A stretch of DNA of 64,000 nt from CAKUFA01 sp963646285 (GTDB lineage: Bacteria > Bacillota > Clostridia > Christensenellales > Aristaeellaceae). The translations under genes and the position numbers were made by a program. The notes under the pieces were generated by a model that was given only the letters and a program-made list of their open reading frames with translations, did not search any database and had not been told where the DNA came from. Shown piece after piece: positions 24,478 to 33,472 of the stretch (position 1 is the first letter of the stretch; each line of letters opens with the position of its first letter). Where the stretch lies: positions 1 to 64,000 of the forward strand of contig CAVIWF010000006.1 of the NCBI GenBank assembly GCA_963646285.1, given 5' to 3'.

Positions 24478-25848
24478 ATGGAAGCACAAGAATGCGCAAA
24501 ATCAAAAATGCTGGGCACCATGCCCATGAACAAGCTGGTACCCAAGGTGTCCGTGCCCATCATGATCAGCATGCTGGTGCAGGCGCTGTACAATGTGGTG
24601 GACAGCATCTTTGTGGCTCAATACGATGCCAACGCCCTGACCGCCGTGTCCCTTGCCTACCCCATTCAGATGCTGATGATCGCCGTATCCACCGGCCTTG
24701 GCGTGGGCATCAACAGCATGATTTCCCGTAAGCTGGGCGAAAAGCGGAACGATGAAGCCATTGATGCGGCACGGAACGGTATTTTCCTGGAGCTCATTGG
24801 CTACCTGATTTTCCTCGTTTTCGGTCTGTTCTTCACCCGCCCCTTCTTTGCCATGATGACCAATGACGTGACCCTGCAGGAGCTGGGCACCGAGTATCTT
24901 TCCATCGCCTCTGCAGTGAGCATCGGTTTGTTTCTGTCCGTTACCTTTGAGCGGCTGGTACAGGCCACGGGCAACACCATGCTGTCCATGGTGATGCAGC
25001 TGACCGGCGCTGTGGTGAACATCATCCTTGACCCCATCATGATCTTCGGCTATCTAGGCTGCCCGGAAATGGGCATTGCCGGTGCCGCCATTGCCACGGT
25101 CATTGGCCAGATTGCCAGCATGCTGCTGGGCTTCATCCTGAATCAGACCAAGAATCACGAACTGCACCTGAACCTGAAGGGCTTTCGTGTGGATGGCAAC
25201 ATCATCAAGCCCATCCTTGGTGTCGGCTTCCCCAGCATCATCATGCAGTCCATTTCTTCCGTGATGAGCGTGCTGTTCAACCTGATTCTGATGCCCTTTG
25301 GCAATGCAGCCGTCAGTGTGCTGGGCGTTTACTTCAAGCTCCAGTCCTTTGTGTTTATGCCGGTTTACGGCCTGAGCAACGGCATGGTGCCGATTATCGG
25401 CTACAATTTCGGTGCCCGGCTGAAGCAGCGTGTGTATGATGGCATTAAGGTTGCCCTGGTGTATGCGGTGGTCATCATGGCCATTGGTACGCTGCTGTTC
25501 CTGGTCATTCCCGGCCCGCTGATGGGTCTGTTTGAGCAAAGCGGCAGCACGGAGCTGTCCGACATTGGCTGCCGGGCATTGCGGATCATCTGCACCCACT
25601 TTGTGATTGCCGCCGTTGGCATTACCCTATCCACAGTCTTCCAGGCCGTCGGCAAGGGCACGTACAGCCTGATCATGAGCCTGTGCCGCCAACTGGTGGT
25701 GTTGATTCCCGCCGCCTGGCTGCTGAGCCAGATCAACTTGGATGCCACCTGGTGGTCCTTCCCCATTGCCGAAATCGTTTCCCTGACCATTTGCCTGTTC
25801 CTCTTCCGAAAGGTGGATCGGGAGATGCTCAGCAAGTTGGAAGCATAA
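24478..25848 (+). CDS. MATE family efflux transporter, MepA-like (second)
   Basis: 456 residues with about 12 helices. The N-terminus MNKLVPKVSVPIMISMLVQA followed by LYNVVDSIFVAQYDANALTA (about 32-51) is typical of the MepA-like branch of clostridial MATE pumps. Second-half signature KPILGVGFPSIIMQSISS. The ATG follows TTGGAGG by 7 nt; the frame is open further upstream, but that part is the leader RNA. Probably controlled by the leader. If that is a guanidine riboswitch, the pump would export guanidine-like compounds. Confidence 0.93.
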   Translation: MEAQECAKSKMLGTMPMNKLVPKVSVPIMISMLVQALYNVVDSIFVAQYDANALTAVSLAYPIQMLMIAVSTGLGVGINSMISRKLGEKRNDEAIDAARNGIFLELIGYLIFLVFGLFFTRPFFAMMTNDVTLQELGTEYLSIASAVSIGLFLSVTFERLVQATGNTMLSMVMQLTGAVVNIILDPIMIFGYLGCPEMGIAGAAIATVIGQIASMLLGFILNQTKNHELHLNLKGFRVDGNIIKPILGVGFPSIIMQSISSVMSVLFNLILMPFGNAAVSVLGVYFKLQSFVFMPVYGLSNGMVPIIGYNFGARLKQRVYDGIKVALVYAVVIMAIGTLLFLVIPGPLMGLFEQSGSTELSDIGCRALRIICTHFVIAAVGITLSTVFQAVGKGTYSLIMSLCRQLVVLIPAAWLLSQINLDATWWSFPIAEIVSLTICLFLFRKVDREMLSKLEA

Positions 25849-25875
25849 GCAGGATCACATCCCACCGATAGAAAG

Positions 25876-25919
25876 AAGCAACCCGGTCTGCTGTTTGCGG
25901 CAGGTCGGGTTGCTTTTTT
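25876..25919 (+). terminator. Terminator of the second MATE gene
   Basis: Perfect 10-bp stem (AAGCAACCCG/CGGGTTGCTT), with some inner pairs, then six T. Confidence 0.92.
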
Positions 25920-25944
25920 CGTTGCTGGGTGACTGAATCAAGGA

Positions 25945-28890
25945 TTATGCATTATCGGCTACGTTATAGCCAAGTTGGTTTAACCGGTTGAGGCATATGT
26001 TCTTTTCTTCTTCCGTGAACAATGGCGCAAACTCCGGTTTTATCACATGCGCTTCCACCGAAAGATCGAGGCGGTGCTTTTCCCAAAGTGCAATCATTCC
26101 TTCAGATATTCCATCCTTATGAATAAGCTGCTTCGCTACTTCAACGCTATCCATGGTGTTCAGCATCTGCAAGAACCGTGCCGCATTGTAGCCACACTCT
26201 TTCTTAGCAACCGAATAAACGTTGCACATTGCCTGCCGGAAGGACTTTTTCAAACCGCTCATGTCATCAATCATATCAAGCAAATTGATTTCTTCCCCTG
26301 CTGGTTGTTCTTGAAGTTTTCCATTCAAACGATTTGGAGCGGTGCTGTCATCCTGCAAATACCGGAGCAAAACATCGCTGATTTTTTCACTCCATACTGC
26401 ATGGAATTTTGCCATGCATGGCCAATCAGCTTCGTTCTTAATGCTTACCCCACCCAACCGGCAGCACATCCAAGATGCCTTCGTTCCATCTGACCTTTCC
26501 CACTCAAGGTGGACACCAAGTCTTTCTTCGATTTCTTGCTTATGACTATACAAAACATCAAACAGTGTTTTGTTCTGTGCCGCATTATCTTTGGCTATGG
26601 CGAAGTTTACCTCAGCTCCATCATAGTTTGCTATACAACTAATCCAAACGCCGCCAATACCAAAGTAACCATTCAATGCATTTGTTGTTACAGGGTTGCG
26701 ACGATCAAATGCACCGGTGATCCCGTTTTGCTGCTGAATGATCGGCAATGCGTAAGTCCAGTATCGTTTGCGCAAATCATAACGCTGCGCATCAGCTGCC
26801 TTTCCCGGCTGTACATTCTTCAGGAAAAAGACAAGATTCATAGGTTCAGCATCATATAGCGTAAAAAGCTTACGAAGCATATTGAGCTTCATTGCAGTGC
26901 TCGTATTAGCTTCCACAAAAATATGTTCATCTATTTTCATGGCACTCCGTAACCCATTTTTCGAGTGACTTACATAGTTGCCCAAGTCCGTTTCTGTACC
27001 GGTACAATAGGCCAAGTTTGATAGAACGCTTTTGTCACGCTGATGCAGAAGGCTTACCACATGTTCAAACATGTCCGTCCAGCTTGATACCGGTTGTTCC
27101 ATGTTTTGATAGCTGTACTTTTCGATTTTTCTTCCTGTAAGGTCAACGTCATCATCATCAAGAGAATAGGTGTCAAATTCCTTTTCAGCAGGTGCAAAAG
27201 AGGTTTGCGGAAAAGCCCAGATTTTCTTTGCCTGCTCCATCAATTCCCTATTCCGCTGCTCCAGTTCCGGCAGTCCCCACTGTTCCTGTGTGGCAATCTT
27301 CTGATTCATTTTAAGGCCGCTTGCCTTATAGCCGCCTTCCTCAGCGTCTCGTTTTTCAGCAAAAGTCTTGTTGCTAAGGTTAGGGTTATAGCCTGTTAAT
27401 GTCAGGTTAGCAAGGCGATGCAGCCACGTATCATGAATTTCCTTCGCATTCGTACCGAGTTCTTGCATCCAAGCCGGTGACAAATGCTGTGGCATAATAT
27501 GCTCAATGGTGTATACATTATTATCCAGATGCGTATAAACATCCTTCGTTTCCACTGTACCAAAGTTTTCAAGTCTTTCAAATAAGTATGCTTTATATTT
27601 GCCCCGCATTTGGTAAACTTGCTTTGTTGAAAGTGCAGTGGCAAATTCTGCATCATCAGGGAAACGGCCGCTCTCCCGTTTTGCAAGCAGCGCATAGACA
27701 AACTTATCCGCATAGTGATTCAACGTATTATCATATCGGACAATTTCTTTATGCAGGTTCAAGAAAATCTTGTTCAAGGCATTCGTCGGAACATCGCAAA
27801 TATTTCGGCGGAACAGGTAATTTTCCACGATCAAAAAAACTTGAAGAATTTCAGTGACATGCAGTTTTCCTTCTTGTCCCAGTCGAAGGACTTCCATCAT
27901 AAAGGGACGCATAACAACAATTTCCAGTCTCATCATGCGATACAGGCAGTCATCCAACTTTTTGTTACCCAATCCACTTTTGCAGATAAGAAGCTTTTCA
28001 AAAATGCGGGCATACAAAAGCAAGTCTTTCAGCAATGCTTCCATGGGTATTTCTTTGCCCTCCGCATAGTTCTTGAATTCATGATAAACATTCTCTATTT
28101 TCGGCGTAATCTGCTGCTTAATGCTCAGATAGTCTCTCAGGAAGCTGCTTACTTCATTTTGTGTGCACCGTTCAATCTTTACCCAATACTCGTTGTAGAG
28201 TCTCGACTGTTCCTGATAAGATTGTCCCATCAGAATGTAATTACGAATCTTGTCGCCCTCTGCCAAGGCAAGTCCCGTAGAATTCAGGCTTTCAAAAATC
28301 AGCTGCGCATTATCATCTTGATCAAGCGTGATGCTGATAATTTCCAGCTTTCCGATGGCATCATAGAGTTCTTCCACCGGAATTTCTTCTTTGAGCAGCT
28401 GTTCGCAGAAGAAACGGTAGTTTAGTGTCAGGTTAGAAGAAGGGTCAAAATCCTCTTCTGTTCCGAACAAACGAATCAATGCTCCCCGATCGCTTTTTAC
28501 AGGCCGCAGCTTGATCTGATCTTCCTCATTTGCCCAGTTGTCCTTGAGGAAACGCACGCATATCTGTTCGTCCAGTTTATCTTTTATGGAAGTAATTCGC
28601 TTATTTTTCAACAAATTGCTAATAGCCAATAAAAGAAGCGATACCGTTGTAATGCGTTGCTGTCCATCAATGATGTGGTACTCCATTTTGCTGCCATTAG
28701 GAACAATGGAAGAAACGATGCTGCCGAAGAAATGGCTTCTTCGCCCATTGAACACAATTTTCTTTAAGTCATCATACAGCTGTCTACAATTCGCTTGCTT
28801 CCAATCATATTTTCTCTGATAGACGGGAATAATAAATCGTTTATCAGCGCCTTCCATGAAGCCAAGCATCCGTGTTTCTGAGCCTTTCAT
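25945..28890 (-). CDS. DUF262/DUF1524 (GmrSD-type) protein with a DUF4268-like C-terminal region
   Basis: 981 residues. The N-terminal DUF262 domain carries IPVYQRKYDW (about 21-30) and the HIIDGQQRITT motif (about 73-83), a ParB-like nucleotide-hydrolysing site. A DUF1524 HNH nuclease domain has the H-x-x-P core in TIEHIMPQHLSP (about 463) and HRLANLTLTGYNPNLSN. This is the GmrSD type IV restriction architecture, known to attack modified phage DNA. The last about 350 residues add a region resembling DUF4268 (FLKNVQPGKA, HLEWERSDGTKASW). Base composition is clearly more AT-rich than the neighbours, suggesting transfer. Start ATG at 28890 with AGGGGG upstream; TTG just before is possible. Confidence 0.88.
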   Translation of the reverse strand: MKGSETRMLGFMEGADKRFIIPVYQRKYDWKQANCRQLYDDLKKIVFNGRRSHFFGSIVSSIVPNGSKMEYHIIDGQQRITTVSLLLLAISNLLKNKRITSIKDKLDEQICVRFLKDNWANEEDQIKLRPVKSDRGALIRLFGTEEDFDPSSNLTLNYRFFCEQLLKEEIPVEELYDAIGKLEIISITLDQDDNAQLIFESLNSTGLALAEGDKIRNYILMGQSYQEQSRLYNEYWVKIERCTQNEVSSFLRDYLSIKQQITPKIENVYHEFKNYAEGKEIPMEALLKDLLLYARIFEKLLICKSGLGNKKLDDCLYRMMRLEIVVMRPFMMEVLRLGQEGKLHVTEILQVFLIVENYLFRRNICDVPTNALNKIFLNLHKEIVRYDNTLNHYADKFVYALLAKRESGRFPDDAEFATALSTKQVYQMRGKYKAYLFERLENFGTVETKDVYTHLDNNVYTIEHIMPQHLSPAWMQELGTNAKEIHDTWLHRLANLTLTGYNPNLSNKTFAEKRDAEEGGYKASGLKMNQKIATQEQWGLPELEQRNRELMEQAKKIWAFPQTSFAPAEKEFDTYSLDDDDVDLTGRKIEKYSYQNMEQPVSSWTDMFEHVVSLLHQRDKSVLSNLAYCTGTETDLGNYVSHSKNGLRSAMKIDEHIFVEANTSTAMKLNMLRKLFTLYDAEPMNLVFFLKNVQPGKAADAQRYDLRKRYWTYALPIIQQQNGITGAFDRRNPVTTNALNGYFGIGGVWISCIANYDGAEVNFAIAKDNAAQNKTLFDVLYSHKQEIEERLGVHLEWERSDGTKASWMCCRLGGVSIKNEADWPCMAKFHAVWSEKISDVLLRYLQDDSTAPNRLNGKLQEQPAGEEINLLDMIDDMSGLKKSFRQAMCNVYSVAKKECGYNAARFLQMLNTMDSVEVAKQLIHKDGISEGMIALWEKHRLDLSVEAHVIKPEFAPLFTEEEKNICLNRLNQLGYNVADNA

Positions 28891-28940
28891 CAAATTTTCC
28901 CCCTGCTTCTTTTTTCAAACCGTTCCCACGTGTCAGATTG

Positions 28941-28969
28941 ATTATAGCAAGGAATTCCATCCAGCGCAA
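28941..28969 (-). promoter_or_regulatory. Promoter of the GmrSD-type gene
   Basis: Minus strand: TTGCGC (28964-28969), 17-bp spacer, consensus TATAAT (28941-28946). Divergent from the AAA+ module promoter about 25 bp away. Confidence 0.65.
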
Positions 28970-28994
28970 TAAATCTGCTAAAAATTGTTTATAG

Positions 28995-29023
28995 TTTACA
29001 CTCCTCCCCCTCTGTGGTATACT
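28995..29023 (+). promoter_or_regulatory. Promoter of the AAA+ module
   Basis: TTTACA (28995-29000), 17-bp spacer, TATACT (29018-29023). Confidence 0.7.
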
Positions 29024-29045
29024 AGCTGCAAAAGGTGGGATGCAG

Positions 29046-30938
29046 ATGGAAGCATTGATTTCCAAGTGGCACCGGGAGCTGGAGCTTTTTTGTGGACTGA
29101 AGCCCATGCTCATTCTTGAGGGCAATGTGCTGGATCAGTACCGGTATCCTGTGCCCGGTTCTTTGGGTGAGGATACGCTGACCTCCTTGCCCCACTATCT
29201 GCACGGATTTTTCCGGGATATGGGCTACGAGCAGGTGGTGTTCTACTCCAATCTGGTAGGCTTCATGAACCCTTACGAAAGCGGCATGACGGAAAAGTTT
29301 GCCGCAATGACGGGCAGTGAATGCAAGCAGGGCACCATACCGGCAGAGTTTAAGGGCAACAGTGCCGGCACCGCACCCAACGTCATCCGCCGAGCCATGA
29401 CCCAGCAAAACAGCGCCGTAGCCGTCATCATGGAAATGGCCGGGCACTACATTATTTCCCCGGATCGGATGGATCAGCAGGATATAAACAGCTTTAACCT
29501 GCTGATGCAATCCGCCATGAGTGCTTCCACCGTGCGGACACCTCAGGGTAAAAAGCAGAACGTGCTGGTGCTGCTGGTGAACAAGCTGAACGATCTTCCT
29601 GCCTGGCTGTATTTGAACAATCCCGTATGCAAGTCCATTCATCTGGACGCCCCGGATCGGGAAGAACGTCGTCGGTTGATTACAGGCCCCGCATTCGCCA
29701 CCTTCTTTGACAGCACGGTGTACCGCACCGATATTCCCTACTACAACGAACACCCCGACGAGCTGGAACGGCTGCAGGACAAGCTGGTGGGACTGACGGA
29801 CGGCATGACCTTCACCGACCTGGACGCCATGCGCCGTCTGAGCAAGCGGGAAGCTACCCCCATCCGGGACTTGACCCAAATTGTAGATTTATATAAGTAC
29901 GGCATTAAGGAAAACCCCTGGCGCACGCTGTCTCTGGATAGTCTGCGCACTGCCAAGGCCGACTTTGAAAAGCGCATTAAGGGACAGGATGCGGCACTGG
30001 AGCGCACCATGGATGTGGTGAAACGTGCCGTAACCGGCATGAACGGCTTATCCAGCTCCTCCACAGCCAAGCCCAAGGGCGTGCTCTTCTTTGCAGGCCC
30101 GACGGGTACCGGCAAAACGGAAACCGCCAAGGCACTGGCGGAGAAGCTTTTCGGAGACGAATCCTGCTGCATTCGCTTTGACATGAGTGAGTACGGGCAA
30201 AGCCACTCCGACCAGAAGCTTATGGGCGCACCGCCCGGCTATGTGGGATATGAAGCCGGCGGTCAGCTGACCAATGCGGTCAAGAAGAATCCTTTTTCCA
30301 TCCTCCTGTTTGACGAAATCGAGAAAGCCCACACCACCATCCTTGACAAGTTCCTGCAAATTTTGGAGGACGGACGAATGACGGATGGTCAGGGCAACAC
30401 GGTCTATTTTTCTGAGACGATCATCATTTTCACCAGCAATCTTGGCATTTACGTGAAGGATGCCCTGGGCAAGCGTCACGCCAATGTAACCATGGACATG
30501 GATTATGATCAGGTGACCAGGGCCGTCCGCAGCGCCATTGAGGATTATTTCAAATTGGAGCTTGGCCGCCCGGAAATCCTGAACCGCATCGGCGAGAACA
30601 TTGTGGTGTTCGACTTCATCCGTCAGGAAGCGGGAGAAGCCATTCTCCGTGCCCAGGTCAACAAGATCATCCGCCGCATGGAAGAACAGAAGTCCATTCG
30701 CATCACCATACCAGAAGAGGCTTACGAGGAGCTTCGTCAGGCGGCGTTGGCGGATTTGTCCAACGGCGGCCGGGGGGTGGGCAATCAGGTGGAAAGCCTG
30801 CTGATCAATCCCCTGTCCCGGTGGCTGTTTGATCACGGTGTGCTGGAAAATGCCCATGTGACCATTGACCACTTTGATACAGCAGCCAATCCCCCGTGCA
30901 TTCATTGTCATTTAGCAGAGGAGGAAGACCATGGCTGA
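29046..30938 (+). CDS. AAA+ protein with a ClpB D2-like C-terminal ATPase and unknown N-terminal half
   Basis: 630 residues. Residues about 1-300 are unfamiliar: a domain opening MEALISKWHRELELF with LILEGNVLDQY (about 20-30) and later LVLLVNKLNDLP looks like an AAA fold that has lost its P-loop. From about 330 on there is a ClpB/HslU-type module with GPTGTGKTETAKAL (about 350-363), APPGYVGYEAGGQLT, Walker B LLFDEIEKAH (about 420), TSNLG and the Arg-finger region GRPEILNRIGENIVVF, then a ClpB C-terminal small domain (RGVGNQVESLL). It has no Clp N-domain and no ClpP-binding loop that I can see. AAGGTGGG spacing favours the second ATG (29046). The end overlaps the partner gene by 8 nt. Confidence 0.88.
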   Translation: MEALISKWHRELELFCGLKPMLILEGNVLDQYRYPVPGSLGEDTLTSLPHYLHGFFRDMGYEQVVFYSNLVGFMNPYESGMTEKFAAMTGSECKQGTIPAEFKGNSAGTAPNVIRRAMTQQNSAVAVIMEMAGHYIISPDRMDQQDINSFNLLMQSAMSASTVRTPQGKKQNVLVLLVNKLNDLPAWLYLNNPVCKSIHLDAPDREERRRLITGPAFATFFDSTVYRTDIPYYNEHPDELERLQDKLVGLTDGMTFTDLDAMRRLSKREATPIRDLTQIVDLYKYGIKENPWRTLSLDSLRTAKADFEKRIKGQDAALERTMDVVKRAVTGMNGLSSSSTAKPKGVLFFAGPTGTGKTETAKALAEKLFGDESCCIRFDMSEYGQSHSDQKLMGAPPGYVGYEAGGQLTNAVKKNPFSILLFDEIEKAHTTILDKFLQILEDGRMTDGQGNTVYFSETIIIFTSNLGIYVKDALGKRHANVTMDMDYDQVTRAVRSAIEDYFKLELGRPEILNRIGENIVVFDFIRQEAGEAILRAQVNKIIRRMEEQKSIRITIPEEAYEELRQAALADLSNGGRGVGNQVESLLINPLSRWLFDHGVLENAHVTIDHFDTAANPPCIHCHLAEEEDHG

Positions 30939-31599
30939 TTCCGTAAAAAGCGTACGGCTGGGAAAGCCCGCCTCCCAGCGAGAGCGAAGCCTGACAAAGG
31001 TCGCGGAAGATTTGTGGGGTACCCCTGTCATTGTACCTTCCCAATCCTCTGCAAACAATGAGGCATCTGAAGCGCCCCAAGTCCCCGTCTTTCCTGCCTT
31101 CGATCAGCTATGGAAAACCGCCGACGAAACGGTGGACTGGACGGATGCGCTGGTGAATGACCGCTGCCCTGATGGCATGACGTCCCCCCAACTGTGGACA
31201 TTCTTCCATGAGCATGCGCAAGCCGTGCTGGCAGGCGACACGGAAGCGTACCTTCAGGTGATGGATCGGGCTGACCCCTTGGGCGATTTGCAGCCCTTTG
31301 CCCGGCGCATTGAAGCCAGGGCAGACAGCAGCGATCTTCTGTCCGCTTCTTTTCAGGTGCTTCCTTCCTACTTGGAGAGCGATGAGGAAGCCAAGCAGCG
31401 GTACCTGTGCGGCATGTCCCTACGCATTGCGCGGGATCTGCTGGCTCTGCTGCCGGTGTCTGCCGTGCAGGTGCAAGCCATGCAGGAGGAAGCCTTGCTC
31501 CTTTCCGTTACCTTCCCCCGAAGCGAAATGCAGAAGGTGCATTTCAGTTTTATTGATCCGGTGGCTTTCGTCCACGGGCTTCCGCATACAGAAGCATAA
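30931..31599 (+). CDS. Unrecognised partner protein of the AAA+ module
   Basis: 222 residues, mostly acidic and helical, without signal peptide or membrane helix, so cytoplasmic. It starts MADSVKSVRLGKPASQRERS and has a low-complexity linker rich in Ser/Pro/Glu (about 35-52), then a helical domain with FDQLWKTADETVDWTDALV and PQLWTFFHEHAQAVLAGDTE. I recognise no family. It overlaps the AAA+ gene by 8 nt and shares its terminator, so it is probably a substrate adaptor, regulator or structural partner of that ATPase. That role is inference from coupling alone. Confidence 0.8.
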   Translation: MADSVKSVRLGKPASQRERSLTKVAEDLWGTPVIVPSQSSANNEASEAPQVPVFPAFDQLWKTADETVDWTDALVNDRCPDGMTSPQLWTFFHEHAQAVLAGDTEAYLQVMDRADPLGDLQPFARRIEARADSSDLLSASFQVLPSYLESDEEAKQRYLCGMSLRIARDLLALLPVSAVQVQAMQEEALLLSVTFPRSEMQKVHFSFIDPVAFVHGLPHTEA

Positions 31600-31616
31600 T
31601 CTTTTTGCAACATAGC

Positions 31617-31654
31617 AAAAACCAGCGGCCACTAAGCAATAACCGCTGGTTTTT
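31617..31654. terminator. Bidirectional terminator
   Basis: 12-bp inverted repeat AAAAACCAGCGG (31617-31628) with CCGCTGGTTTTT (31643-31654). It ends the AAA+ module on one strand and the nitrogenase-like operon on the other. Confidence 0.9.
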
Positions 31655-31669
31655 CTATTAGGGAATATT

Positions 31670-32224
31670 TTAGAACCGAACAGGCGTATAGGCGAGTCCA
31701 CGTTCTTCCAGCATGTTCAGCAGCTTCAGCCGCTCATTGAACCGCTCTGCGCCCAAGGCAATTTCACAAGCCGTGGGATGGGCTGCCATGACTTCCCACC
31801 GGGCTTCACTTTCAGGCGAAGCACTGTGAGGACCGGAAGTGCCTGCCGCACGGAAACGCTGAATCATCTCCTGAGACATGCAGCCGTTGCACACATAGCC
31901 GCCCAGCAGCACGTTCTTTTCCTTCACCAGCTCGGCACCATTCACAATGGTCTGATGGCCGTGGGTAGAATCAGCCCAGTAAGCCAGGGTGCTGAACAGG
32001 CCTACCTTCTTGCCTTCCACCTTTTCCATGAAAGCCTTCATGGCCGCATTGGGGCCGCCCTTATCCACCCAGTAACCCAGAAGCACCACGTCGCCGTCCA
32101 ACACGGGTTCGCCGTCAGCCAGGTCGTGGATGGACTTTTCCTCCACGTCCAGTGCGTTATAGATGCCTTCTGCCAGGCGGCGGGTGCAGCCGGAAAGGCT
32201 GGAATAAACAACCTGTACCTTCAT
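31670..32224 (-). CDS. Flavodoxin-family protein
   Basis: 184 residues. The FMN phosphate loop is in VVYSSLSGCTRRLAEG (about 5-20), followed by LLGYWVDKGGPNAAMKAF (about 47-64) and VGLFSTLAYWADST. The fold is flavodoxin-like, with a longer C-terminal region than classical flavodoxins. It is the last gene of the nitrogenase-like operon, 15 nt after the NifK-like gene. A small flavin electron carrier fits as donor to the NifH-like reductase; that is inference from position. Confidence 0.86.
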   Translation of the reverse strand: MKVQVVYSSLSGCTRRLAEGIYNALDVEEKSIHDLADGEPVLDGDVVLLGYWVDKGGPNAAMKAFMEKVEGKKVGLFSTLAYWADSTHGHQTIVNGAELVKEKNVLLGGYVCNGCMSQEMIQRFRAAGTSGPHSASPESEARWEVMAAHPTACEIALGAERFNERLKLLNMLEERGLAYTPVRF

Positions 32225-32239
32225 CTTGTTTTCTCCTTC

Positions 32240-33472
32240 TTATCGTAGTGTATTCAGATAATTTTCTACCGTTTCCAGAATATAGTCAGCTCCACGAGGG
32301 CCCATCAGCGGCATGTGGGCAGCAATCTGGGCACCGTCCACTAAAGGCATGCTAACCCGCAGGTAGGTGTTGTCCTCTGCCAGCAGACGCTTACTCACAT
32401 CATCCGCCAGTACCAAGGTATGGTGCAGCGATTTCATGATGTCAATCCGATCCTTTTCATCCGGCAGATACTTCAAGTCTTCCCCAGGGGCTGCATACAA
32501 GCGAAGGCTGTGTCGGCTGATCTTCTGCTTGACCGGGAAGCCAATCTCCCCCATGAAGCTGCTCAGACCCTCCACCACAGGGGCATCGCTGAAAATCGCC
32601 ACCTGAGGCTTGAATTCCTTGAGCATCATACCATACATCCGGTACTGGGATACTTCCATGGCACGCTTCTTCAGTTCCATCTTCAGGGGCATGGCAACGG
32701 TCTTTCCCAGCTTTTCGCCCACGGTTTCCAGCCAGTTCAGCGTGCCGGCATAGCCGTAGGGTGCACCTTGCAGATAAGGTGTGCCGCACTTACTCTCCAT
32801 GATTTTGGCAGCAGGCAAGGCTTCTTCACGGAGCACCAAATTCAGGGCTGCATCGCCTGCGTTGGCAACCTTCTCCACGCTCGTATCCATGCAAAAGCAG
32901 GCGTTCATTTCCATGCCGAAGGCTTCCCGCATCAGGCGGCGGATCTCATTCACATCGCTTTTCATGCGGAAGCATCCTGCCGATGCACCCAGAATGTTGT
33001 AGGTATTGCTGTTTGTCGTTGCCTTTTCCTCTACCACATCCTGTGCCAGCAGCCGATAAGCCTCCTGAATGCCTACGCTGTAATCGCCACGGAATCCGCC
33101 CTGCTCAAAGGCGATCAGCCGTGCCTTCACCTTCTCCTGCATGTAGGCGCATACGCCCTTCAAGTCCGTGCCGATCACGGCGGAAATGGAGGATGCCACC
33201 ACAAAGATCACCTTGGGATGATAGGCTTCGTCTACCTCCACCAGTGCCTTTTCCAGGCGGCTCACGTCCCCCATGACCACATCGTCTTCGCTCATGTGGG
33301 TCGTAAAGAGACGATTCTGCTGGTCAACCCCCAGCTCCCCATACAGGCTCATGCTGAAATGGGTGGTGCCGGCAGGGCCATACTCCAGAATAACGCTGCC
33401 ATCCACCGTCAGCAGGCTCCAAAGAATGCCCATCCGATCCGAAGGCGTGGGCAAATAACGTACCAGACCCAT
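32240..33472 (-). CDS. Nitrogenase component 1-like protein, beta (NifK-like) subunit
   Basis: 410 residues of the nitrogenase component 1 family (NifD/K, BchN/B, CfbD). The start MGLVRYLPTPSDRMGILWSL and the middle region with GFRGDYSVGIQEAYRLL and YNILGASAG fit the NifK/NifE-type fold. The positions where P-cluster cysteines stand are replaced: ILEYGPAGTTHF (about 28-39) has none, and VVASSISAVIGTD has Ser where NifK has Cys. So this subunit should not ligate a cluster by Cys. The start overlaps the NifD-like stop by 1 nt (TAATG), predicting a 1:1 complex. Substrate unknown. Confidence 0.85.
   Translation of the reverse strand: MGLVRYLPTPSDRMGILWSLLTVDGSVILEYGPAGTTHFSMSLYGELGVDQQNRLFTTHMSEDDVVMGDVSRLEKALVEVDEAYHPKVIFVVASSISAVIGTDLKGVCAYMQEKVKARLIAFEQGGFRGDYSVGIQEAYRLLAQDVVEEKATTNSNTYNILGASAGCFRMKSDVNEIRRLMREAFGMEMNACFCMDTSVEKVANAGDAALNLVLREEALPAAKIMESKCGTPYLQGAPYGYAGTLNWLETVGEKLGKTVAMPLKMELKKRAMEVSQYRMYGMMLKEFKPQVAIFSDAPVVEGLSSFMGEIGFPVKQKISRHSLRLYAAPGEDLKYLPDEKDRIDIMKSLHHTLVLADDVSKRLLAEDNTYLRVSMPLVDGAQIAAHMPLMGPRGADYILETVENYLNTLR

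Noticed and set aside
31670..32224. Assignment of the flavodoxin gene as classic nifF
   Set aside because: The C-terminal half is longer and differs from classical flavodoxins; only the family can be named.
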